NCBI GenBank assembly: GCA_023423335.1
Contig: JAFAFU010000030.1
Location: forward strand, 186,001-250,000
Length of the DNA stretch: 64,000 bases
From: Bacillota bacterium
GTDB taxonomy: Bacteria > Bacillota > Clostridia > Lachnospirales > Lachnospiraceae
Direction: 5' to 3'
The notes under the pieces are model-generated. The model did no database searches. It saw nothing but the letters and a program-made list of their open reading frames with translations, and was not told the origin of the DNA. The position numbers and the translations under genes were made by a program. This document shows, in pieces, positions 9,188-15,710 of this stretch (its first letter is position 1; each line of letters begins with the position of its first letter).

Positions 9188-9278
9188 ATTTAAATTTGTT
9201 ATTAAAATTATAATATTATTATTATATCCGTTTGTCAATGCAATTATTTCCATAATATGTTGATAAATACTAATATAT
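9188..9278 (-). promoter_or_regulatory. blaI promoter with AT-rich dyad (copy 1 of a duplicated promoter)
   Basis: On the minus strand: -35 TTGACA (9233-9238), a 17-bp spacer and -10 TATTAT (9210-9215). A dyad-like stretch, plus strand ATAATATTATTATTAT (9210-9225), covers the -10 and part of the spacer. About 90 bp here align with 10721-10809, including both promoter boxes at the same spacing. The dyad is a candidate operator for the BlaI protein, though it does not match the TACA/TGTA form of known BlaI sites. Confidence 0.75.
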
Positions 9279-9330
9279 AATTGTCAATATTTTCTGCCAA
9301 CACCTGCTATTCTTTGCTCACATGGATTTC

Positions 9331-10632
9331 TTATTGTTCTTTAAAATACAATTTCATTGTAGCTGCCATGCTTTTCGCCGCAGCATCTGCTGAAATCTCG
9401 TTACTGAAAAACCGCTTAGCCTCTTTAAAAATGATTTTTTCAATATCCGTCTGTTGAATACTATAGGGTACATCATCAACAGCGTCCAGAATTGCTTCGC
9501 TTTCTTCGATCACCTTATCCGAATCTATCTTCACCCCTAATGACTCTACTATTTTATCTAAGCTCCTGCTGATATGCTCCACGGCAGCTTTTCGGTTGAC
9601 CGGCGTAAATAAACCGGCTACCTGAATGTCTTCGCTGAGCAGGAATTTTACGAACTTCCAAGCGGTTCCCTTGTACGGACTGGCAGCGTTGATGCATATG
9701 AAGTCTTTTGTCGATATCTTATTTGCTTTATCGTTTTTCCCGGAATCGGACGGTATATCGTAATTATAGAATTCATTGTCCAAATATGGGTTATCAAACC
9801 GAAAGTTTGTGAGCAAATCCATACCGCCACCTCCAGGCTCTTTGAAGAAAGCATTCTCAAACATTTCTGTATAATTCTCCGTACCATACTGGATGCATAG
9901 GCCCTCAGAGCTCCATTTTTTGCATTGTGCCATCAACTCCACCATCTCTGGTGAATCAAGGTTTTGCGTCTTATTCTCTTTGTCGATAAAGTAATGATAC
10001 CTGTCTCTGAAGCGCCGTCTGAATATTTCATAATCAGTAATTCCGTACAAAACTCCGCTTCTCTTTATTCCTTGGGCGAGTTCAAAGAATTCTTCCCAGC
10101 TGAGGCTTTGTCCACGGAGCTCCGGAACTTCAATGGTTGACCCCAGAGCCGAAAACATCATAAACAACGGAACAGAATACACATCCCCATCATCAAACCC
10201 GGATTTCAATATATTCATATAATATGCGTCGTCTGAAAAGCTGGAATCCTCTGCTATCCAGTTTGCAAGATTGCATAGATGCCCAGTTTGCCCGATACCG
10301 ATAAAGTCAAGATAGATACCCGCATAAATATCCGAGCCTTTGCCCGCCATCAATTCGGCTTGAATTCTTTCTTCATTTGCTGAATACCCTTCTGTAATAG
10401 ATTGCCCTGTTTTATAATTATTAATGACGTTCACCTTGATACCTGTTTCTTCTTCAAACCTTGGGGCCGCATTTACATAAAAATTTGTGTTGTCCCAAAC
10501 CTCAATGGTGATTTCTGTTGCATTATCCTCTTTGGGTAACACCGTATCGTCTGTTTGCGTGATTTTCGCATCGCATCCACTGACAAGAATAATACACGCA
10601 ATTAGAACAGGTAAGAGTTTGAATCTTTTCAT
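9331..10632 (-). CDS. Extracellular solute-binding lipoprotein (family 1)
   Basis: This 433-residue protein starts MKRFKLLPVLIACIILVSGC; VSGC is a lipobox, so mature Cys20 should be lipidated and the protein held on the outer face of the membrane. The body has the pattern of family 1 sugar-binding proteins, with ITIEVWDN and later FEEETGIKVNVINNYK near the start. It would hand substrate to the permeases at 5910-7588. The start has GGGAGGAATAAATCAA before the ATG. It is the first gene downstream of promoter copy 2 and is separated from blaI by its own 90-bp promoter copy. A decayed paralogue lies at 4658-4895. Confidence 0.9.
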   Translation of the reverse strand: MKRFKLLPVLIACIILVSGCDAKITQTDDTVLPKEDNATEITIEVWDNTNFYVNAAPRFEEETGIKVNVINNYKTGQSITEGYSANEERIQAELMAGKGSDIYAGIYLDFIGIGQTGHLCNLANWIAEDSSFSDDAYYMNILKSGFDDGDVYSVPLFMMFSALGSTIEVPELRGQSLSWEEFFELAQGIKRSGVLYGITDYEIFRRRFRDRYHYFIDKENKTQNLDSPEMVELMAQCKKWSSEGLCIQYGTENYTEMFENAFFKEPGGGGMDLLTNFRFDNPYLDNEFYNYDIPSDSGKNDKANKISTKDFICINAASPYKGTAWKFVKFLLSEDIQVAGLFTPVNRKAAVEHISRSLDKIVESLGVKIDSDKVIEESEAILDAVDDVPYSIQQTDIEKIIFKEAKRFFSNEISADAAAKSMAATMKLYFKEQ

Positions 10633-10709
10633 TTGATTTATTCCTCCCTCAATTTAACGCGTCCGCCGTAAAGCTCCCGGTCGCTCTCCGTCACGATCCG
10701 ATCACTGAA
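10633..10709 (-). pseudogene. Remnant of the HlyD adaptor gene's 3' end
   Basis: These 77 bp align without gaps, with few mismatches, to 4896-4972, the last codons of the adaptor gene plus the short spacer before the (decayed) binding-protein gene. The frame still reads DRIVTESDRELYGGRVKLREE then stop, against ARIVTGSDRELYDGRVKLREE in the full gene (each quoted to 21 residues less the first here: RIVTESDRELYGGRVKLREE). No other part of the adaptor remains, and promoter copy 2 follows at once. It marks a deletion joint. Confidence 0.9.
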
Positions 10710-10720
10710 TGGCTTCAATT

Positions 10721-10821
10721 ATTTAAATTTATTATTAAATATATAATAATCTTATTATATCTACTTGTCAATACAATTATTTCTATAATATGTTGACACA
10801 TGCCAATATATGGTTTAAAAT
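10721..10821. promoter_or_regulatory. Divergent promoter region between the ABC/BlaI operon and the RiPP operon (promoter copy 2)
   Basis: Minus strand, towards the binding protein: -35 TTGACA (10766-10771), 17 bp, -10 TATTAT (10743-10748). A perfect dyad ATAATAA-TC-TTATTAT (10743-10758) covers the -10. Plus strand, towards the peptide operon: -35 TTGACA (10793-10798), 17 bp, -10 TAAAAT (10816-10821). The stretch 10721-10809 is a near copy of the blaI promoter 9188-9278. A repressor bound here could affect both directions. Confidence 0.75.
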
Positions 10822-10869
10822 ACCATTGTAATGTATGCCAGGCAAAATAATTAATTAGGGAGGTAAATT

Positions 10870-11055
10870 ATGAGAAAACTAAGAAAAAGGTCTGAAGCTG
10901 ATCAAGGTTCTTTAAAGGCATTTGCTACATGTACTTGTGTTTGCACAGAGTGTGCATGTATTTGCCCAGTTATGACATATAATTCAACTTACTATGGCGA
11001 GATGTCGATTCGTAGAGATGGAAACTCTCTTCAAATTTTTCTAGCTTTTAATTGA
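10870..11055 (+). CDS. Cys-rich RiPP precursor peptide (Clo7bot-like)
   Basis: This 61-residue peptide starts MRKLRKRSEADQGSLKAFAT and then has six cysteines at 21, 23, 25, 28, 30 and 32, a mirror-symmetric CxCxCx2CxCxC. A Cys-free tail of 29 residues follows (Tyr-rich at 37-42, ending FLAFN). A basic leader ending in LKAFA, a Cys cluster and the adjacent SPASM radical SAM gene are what I remember of the clostridial Clo7bot precursors, which usually have about seven Cys. The likely modification is radical crosslinking at the Cys residues (thioethers), but this is inferred. AGGGAGGT lies 6 nt before the ATG. A terminator follows directly. Confidence 0.82.
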   Translation: MRKLRKRSEADQGSLKAFATCTCVCTECACICPVMTYNSTYYGEMSIRRDGNSLQIFLAFN

Positions 11056-11062
11056 ATGGTAG

Positions 11063-11106
11063 AAAAAATTGGAAGGAGGCTGATTATGGTCCCCTTCCAA
11101 TTTTTT
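11063..11106 (+). terminator. Intrinsic terminator between precursor and maturase genes
   Basis: Perfect 14-bp arms AAAAAATTGGAAGG (11063-11076) and CCTTCCAATTTTTT (11093-11106), ending in six Ts. Its place just after the precursor gene means most transcripts should stop here, giving much more precursor than enzyme, with readthrough supplying the maturase genes. I see no separate clear promoter between it and 11131. Confidence 0.9.
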
Positions 11107-11130
11107 ATTAGCAGAAAGGAGATTATATAA

Positions 11131-11310
11131 ATGCAATTAATACAACCCTTTATCCATTTAATTGAAACCCCCTTCGGAAAATATTTTTATGATGTCAATA
11201 AAGATGAAGTCTACAATGTAAAGGATATTATTTTTGAAACATTAAAAAAATCAGCAGCGAATTATACAGAAATAATTGATGATAATTCAATGCTTGAAAT
11301 AAAAAAATGA
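11131..11310 (+). CDS. N-terminal domain of the radical SAM maturase, in a separate frame
   Basis: A 59-residue frame starts MQLIQPFIHLIETPFGKYFY and ends at a TGA (11308-11310). AAAGGAG precedes the ATG, a strong site. The pattern of a strand pair (TPFGKYFYDVNKDEVYNV) followed by a helix is what usually forms the start of SPASM peptide maturases, where it may help bind the leader peptide. The next frame begins at 11307 (ATGA overlap) and would be read as one protein if the ribosome slipped back one base on the A7 run 11301-11307: the joint reads LEIKK-MKENGLLKNN, as in whole family members I remember. So this is the front part of the maturase, either a discrete protein or joined by frameshifting. 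Confidence 0.78.
   Translation: MQLIQPFIHLIETPFGKYFYDVNKDEVYNVKDIIFETLKKSAANYTEIIDDNSMLEIKK
11301..11307 (+). other. A7 slippery run at the maturase frame break
   Basis: In the frame of the 11131 gene the run reads A-AAA-AAA followed by TGA, the exact register (X XXY YYZ) of a -1 frameshift heptamer. One step back gives ATG AAG GAA, the start of the radical SAM frame. The sequence cannot distinguish programmed slippage, coupled start at ATGA, a mutation, or an assembly error. Confidence 0.6.
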
Positions 11311-12548
11311 AGGAAAATGGACTTTTAAAAAATAACAGGCCCCAAAAAATGAAACATCCGTCATGGGACTTTATGGATTATTATTTAAATCATAAATTAG
11401 GAAGCATCACATTGCAGGTCACTCAAAATTGTAATTTCCGCTGTGAATACTGCGTCTATGGGCAGAATTCATCTTTGAACAGAAATCATACAAGCAATAA
11501 AATGACCTATGATATTGCAAAACAATCTATTGATTTCTTATTAAATCGTTCAAGAGACACCGAATTGGTGAGTATTGGGTTTTATGGTGGAGAACCCTTA
11601 TTGGAATTTAAACTAATAAAGCGGATAGTAGAATATGCAGAAAAAGTTTTTATTGGAAAATATTTAAGATTTCAGATGACAACAAACTGCTCACTAATCA
11701 ATGATGAAATTATTGATTTTTTATATTTGCATTCGTTTCATATTTTAATTAGTCTTGACGGTCCTAAGAATCTGCATGATAGTAACAGAGTATTTGCTGT
11801 AAATGGATGCGGGACTTTTGATGTGATTATGGAAAAACTCAGGATGATAAAATACAGATATCCTGATTATTACAAGAAAAACATTAGTTTTAATACTGTC
11901 GTGGATCCATCTAAGGAATTTAATTGCATCAACCAAATGTATATTAGTAATGATCTATTAAATGAAACACAAACGTCTACGTATAGCCTGATAGACGATT
12001 CGTATTCAGTGGAAAAAAACATGTACAGCGATGAATTTAGACAACAACGATCCTACGAAGAATTTAAGATCTTTTTATGCGAATTGGGAAAAATCAATGA
12101 GGAGAATCTTTCGGCGATATCCAGGCAGAGGATAGCTCAAGAAAAGGAACTTAAAAAAACTCTTGGAACGGCTAGAATAACTGACGAAATGTCGCACGGA
12201 GGACCGTGCATTATAGGAAGAAAAACTTTTATTGATGTTAAAGGAAATTTACTTCCTTGTGAACGAGTAAGCGAATTATCAGAAGCCATGCAAATAGGAA
12301 ATATACAGACAGGATTTAATATGGAAAAAGTAGACAAACTGATGAATGTAGCTAAATTAACAGAAGAACAATGCAAAGAATGTTGGGCTATTTCGAGATG
12401 CCATATGTGCGCTAAATTTGCAGATAACGGCTCTTCACTCTCTGCAGAAAGAATATTACAAGGGTGTGGTGATGCAAAATCTGATTTTGATTATAAACTG
12501 AGAAGATACATTGCAATAAATGAGATAAAAGCAGGGGGTGTTATTTAA
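11307..12548 (+). CDS. SPASM radical SAM peptide maturase (CcpM-like)
   Basis: This 413-residue frame has the radical SAM [4Fe-4S] motif CNFRCEYC (C42, C46, C49 in this frame), GFYGGEPL for SAM binding, and a SPASM region with Cys at 301, 318, 356, 359, 365, 368 and 387 for auxiliary clusters. Such enzymes modify Cys-rich precursors in the cytoplasm, often making Cys-to-carbon thioether links. Its N-terminal 59 residues are in the overlapping frame 11131-11310; together they would make 472 residues. The gene is one base from the next (12550). The family name comes from memory and from its operon partners. Confidence 0.88.
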   Translation: MKENGLLKNNRPQKMKHPSWDFMDYYLNHKLGSITLQVTQNCNFRCEYCVYGQNSSLNRNHTSNKMTYDIAKQSIDFLLNRSRDTELVSIGFYGGEPLLEFKLIKRIVEYAEKVFIGKYLRFQMTTNCSLINDEIIDFLYLHSFHILISLDGPKNLHDSNRVFAVNGCGTFDVIMEKLRMIKYRYPDYYKKNISFNTVVDPSKEFNCINQMYISNDLLNETQTSTYSLIDDSYSVEKNMYSDEFRQQRSYEEFKIFLCELGKINEENLSAISRQRIAQEKELKKTLGTARITDEMSHGGPCIIGRKTFIDVKGNLLPCERVSELSEAMQIGNIQTGFNMEKVDKLMNVAKLTEEQCKECWAISRCHMCAKFADNGSSLSAERILQGCGDAKSDFDYKLRRYIAINEIKAGGVI

Positions 12549-12549
12549 T

Positions 12550-13611
12550 ATGGAATACAGTTTTAAAAACGCAGTTGTTTTTCCATATGGATATGAATTT
12601 TTGCCCATACTAAGTGGATCAAAGAAAAGAAGTCTGATTGATTCGTCAATTAAACTTGTGTCTCCGGAGGGATGGGGTATTGTTGGAAGGGATGCCGGAA
12701 GCGCTTTTGGGCGTCCTGATATCGGTATTAAAGCAACAAGTGACCTGAGAAATGCTATTTTAGAAAGTGATACCTTGGTTGCCTCCCCATTTAAAGATAC
12801 TGGAGAAGAGAAGACGAATAATTTAGTTAACAGTATAATTGATGAGGGTATCGATTTAGCTAAATCTATGAAAAAAAAAGTTATTGACTTACGGAATATA
12901 GAAAATGAAATAATTCCTGATGAAGTCAATAGCCAAGATATTAAAATTGACTGCCCTATCATTTTTATTAATGGAATTACTGAACAATTGAATAAATTAG
13001 ATATTGTTATTGATATAGCTAACTCTTTATCCGCAAAAGGATATAACGTATCACAAATTGGCACAAGACATTATTGCAACGTCTTGGGTATGCACTCATT
13101 TCCCCAATTTATGTTTGGAACGATGACTGAACGCCAAAAAATTAAGGCATTTCAATCCTACATATATAATATATCCAAAGAGGAAAATCCGGATGTAATG
13201 ATTATCGGGATACCCGGGGCTGCTATTCCCTTTAACGATAAAGTAGACAATGGATATGGAATAATTCATTATCTGGTATCTATGGCGGTGAAGGCCGATT
13301 TTTCTATTACCTGCTCTAATCTGGAGGCTTGGGATTTTGAGAAACTTAATATTCACTTTACCCATCGTTTTGGACATGGCATCAATTGCGTTGTTTTAAC
13401 AAATACAAAGATACTTTATAATGTACAGGAATTCCCCGACAAGATATTTTATGAAATACTAGATTATCAAATAATAGATAAATACATTAATGACGTGCAA
13501 AGAGTTAATTCAAATATTCCGATATTCAATGAATTTAACGAAAAAGATATCGAAGCTTTAACTGATCTAATTATTAACGAGTTGGCGAATGTTGAGTACT
13601 TCAAGGTTTAA
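12550..13611 (+). CDS. Peptide maturation system protein (TIGR04066-like)
   Basis: This 353-residue protein has no membrane segment. I recognise it, from memory, as the uncharacterised protein that accompanies Clo7bot maturases (TIGR04066). Residues 1-125 start MEYSFKNAVVFPYGYEFLPI. The second half (about 135-353) reads like a nucleotide-binding fold whose P-loop is lost: CPIIFINGITEQLNKLD at the P-loop position, then SLSAKGYNV, then NPDVMIIGIPGAAIPF at the Walker B position. The C-terminal domain of the S8 protease in this operon shows the same pattern. The ATG at 12550 has GGGGGTG 9 nt upstream and follows the radical SAM stop by one base; a GTG at 12538 is possible. Its biochemical role is unknown. 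Confidence 0.72.
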   Translation: MEYSFKNAVVFPYGYEFLPILSGSKKRSLIDSSIKLVSPEGWGIVGRDAGSAFGRPDIGIKATSDLRNAILESDTLVASPFKDTGEEKTNNLVNSIIDEGIDLAKSMKKKVIDLRNIENEIIPDEVNSQDIKIDCPIIFINGITEQLNKLDIVIDIANSLSAKGYNVSQIGTRHYCNVLGMHSFPQFMFGTMTERQKIKAFQSYIYNISKEENPDVMIIGIPGAAIPFNDKVDNGYGIIHYLVSMAVKADFSITCSNLEAWDFEKLNIHFTHRFGHGINCVVLTNTKILYNVQEFPDKIFYEILDYQIIDKYINDVQRVNSNIPIFNEFNEKDIEALTDLIINELANVEYFKV

Positions 13612-13640
13612 TACAATAAATTAGGAGGTTATAATCAATC

Positions 13641-13925
13641 ATGAATGAACAAATGATAAAAAACAAAATCCTTTCTATCATGAAAGATAAGCTCTCTTTT
13701 AAATTTAATGAAAAAGCGGATCAAATTGAACTTCAAAATTTTTTCAGTAAACACTTCAACTTAGCACCCTTTGAGCTGGCGTATCTTTTAATGGAGATCG
13801 AAAAAGAATTCCATATTTCTATACCTGAAACTTATCTTATAGATCCAGGTGTAAAGACAATTGACAGTTTTACAAAATATATAGCAGCTAATCAGAAGGG
13901 TTTGACTGATTGCAGTAGGGAATAG
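13641..13925 (+). CDS. Acyl-carrier-related protein lacking the phosphopantetheine Ser
   Basis: This 94-residue helical protein follows the acyl carrier pattern: helix, then FFSKHFNLAPFELAYLLMEI and EKEFHISIP, then VKTIDSFTKYI. In true carriers the middle reads DSLxxVEL with the Ser carrying phosphopantetheine; here the matching residues are A-P-F (Pro43 in place of Ser). It therefore cannot be loaded in the usual way and is likely a binding or scaffold protein. It matches my memory of the carrier-related member of the same peptide maturation systems (TIGR04069). TTAGGAGG lies before the ATG. Confidence 0.75.
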   Translation: MNEQMIKNKILSIMKDKLSFKFNEKADQIELQNFFSKHFNLAPFELAYLLMEIEKEFHISIPETYLIDPGVKTIDSFTKYIAANQKGLTDCSRE

Positions 13926-13928
13926 ACT

Positions 13929-15710
13929 ATGATTAAAACATTTTTCAGTGATATTTTTTATTGTTTAAGTATTTCATTTAAAACTTCAAAATTATATACA
14001 ATTTCAAGGATATTGTTACAAATTATAAAAGCTCTTTTGCCAATCGCTGCCGTCTATATACTAAAACTGATTCTGGACGTTTTGGCCAGTGGTGAAGAAG
14101 TTAATTATTTAATGAGCATATTTATGACATTAATTATAATATATCTAATTATACAAGTATTAAATGAATGGACATCAAAATTAAATGAATATTTCAGGAA
14201 GATTCATGATGAAAAATTAAGTAACCATCTAACCCTTGCTATCATAAATAAATCTTCGAAGATGGATCTTACATATTTTGATTCCCCAGATTATTATGAT
14301 AAGATGAAATTACTAAGGTTAAATGCAAATGCGATCAACCAAATTGTTTGGAATTTAGTTAATTGTATTGGTCATATTATTACCTTTATAACTGCCTTCG
14401 CCATTTTAGTTCAATATACTCCTTTCTATTCATTCGTTATCGTTTTGTCATATTTGCCAATTGCAATCTGTGATCAAATTTATATCAAAAAGCTATATGA
14501 CTGGCAGATTAAGAATATCGGGCATGAAAGAAAATATGAATACATCGCAAGTCTGGTTACCCAAAGAATTCATGCAAAAGAGATAAGAATATTCGGGATT
14601 GCTGACTACTTAATTACAATCTATAAAAGTCTTTGGGAATCATGGTTTTCTAAAAAGAATAGGATTATTAGGAAGTGGTCTCTTATTACAATGATGATAT
14701 CGGTAATCCCCCAATTGCTTACTGTCTTTATACTTCTTCAGGTGGGAATAAATATAATTAATGGCAGTAATAGTATAGGAGACTTTAGCTTTTATTCCGG
14801 AATTATTGGACAATTGGTAGCCAGCGTTTTTGTAATTATATTTTCTATTTCTAATATTTCCGAAAACAAAATACGGATAAAAGATTTTAGAGAATTTAAT
14901 GGGTGGACGAATGGTGTTGAAGGCACCGGTGATTTGGAGTTGCAATCAATCGGTAATATTCGTTTTTGTAATGTATCATTTGCATATCCGGGTAGTGAAA
15001 ATGCTACCATCAAAAATATGAGTTTTGAGATAGACGCAAGAGAAAGAGTGGCACTTGTGGGAATAAACGGAGCCGGAAAAACAACGCTTGTGAAATTGTT
15101 GTTGAGATTTTATGATGTAACAGAAGGCAGTATCTTAGTAAATGGCATTGATATCAAACGATTTACTCCGGCATCGATCAGAAGATTTTTTAGCGTCATG
15201 TTTCAGGATTATTCCAATTATGCCTTCACATTGAGAGATAATATTGCAATTTCAGATATCAATACTCCCCCCACAGATAATAAAATCATAGAGGCATGCC
15301 AGAAAAGTGGTGTTGACGAAATATATAAAGATTGGGAGAAAGGCTTGGATAGCTATATTTATAAAGAATTTGAAATGGATGGTAAAGTATTATCTGGTGG
15401 AGAAAACCAGAAAGTTGCACTGGGAAGGACTTTTTATAGAGACGCAAAAATCATCATACTTGATGAACCTTCTTCTTCTTTGGATCCTGAATCTGAGTAT
15501 AAGCTGTTTAATAAAATGCTTGAACTATGCAAGGATAAAGGGGTTATATTGATATCCCACAGATTGTCAAACGTTATGATTGCTGAACGAATTATTGTTA
15601 TTGAAAGCGGTGAGTTAATAGAGCAGGGATCACATTCGGAATTGATAAAAAAGAATGGCAGATACGCAGCTTTATTCCGTTACCAGGCAGAGAGGTATAA
15701 AGAAAAATGA
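13929..15710 (+). CDS. ABC exporter, fused membrane and ATPase domains
   Basis: This 593-residue half transporter has about six membrane helices in residues 20-310 and an ATPase domain in 340-593. Walker A is GINGAGKTTLVKLLL, the signature LSGGENQKVALGR, Walker B IIILDEPSSSLDP with the catalytic Glu, and the H-loop ISHRLSN. No C39 protease domain is present at the N-terminus, so leader removal must be done by another protein, probably the S8 protease next door. It starts 3 nt after the carrier-like gene and overlaps the protease gene by 4 bp. It most likely exports the mature peptide. Confidence 0.9.
   Translation: MIKTFFSDIFYCLSISFKTSKLYTISRILLQIIKALLPIAAVYILKLILDVLASGEEVNYLMSIFMTLIIIYLIIQVLNEWTSKLNEYFRKIHDEKLSNHLTLAIINKSSKMDLTYFDSPDYYDKMKLLRLNANAINQIVWNLVNCIGHIITFITAFAILVQYTPFYSFVIVLSYLPIAICDQIYIKKLYDWQIKNIGHERKYEYIASLVTQRIHAKEIRIFGIADYLITIYKSLWESWFSKKNRIIRKWSLITMMISVIPQLLTVFILLQVGINIINGSNSIGDFSFYSGIIGQLVASVFVIIFSISNISENKIRIKDFREFNGWTNGVEGTGDLELQSIGNIRFCNVSFAYPGSENATIKNMSFEIDARERVALVGINGAGKTTLVKLLLRFYDVTEGSILVNGIDIKRFTPASIRRFFSVMFQDYSNYAFTLRDNIAISDINTPPTDNKIIEACQKSGVDEIYKDWEKGLDSYIYKEFEMDGKVLSGGENQKVALGRTFYRDAKIIILDEPSSSLDPESEYKLFNKMLELCKDKGVILISHRLSNVMIAERIIVIESGELIEQGSHSELIKKNGRYAALFRYQAERYKEK

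Noticed and set aside
9331..10632. Binding protein as part of the RiPP operon
   Set aside because: It is on the opposite strand, has its own promoter, and its paralogue lies in the importer operon.
10743..10758. Classic BlaI operator (TACA/TGTA type)
   Set aside because: The dyad is A/T only and lacks the known core, so I report it as a candidate operator and not as a recognised site.
12456..13064. Long minus-strand frame (202 codons) across the 12550 gene
   Set aside because: It is antisense to a well-formed gene with its own ribosome binding site and family match; the frame is hydrophobic by chance from AT-rich sequence.
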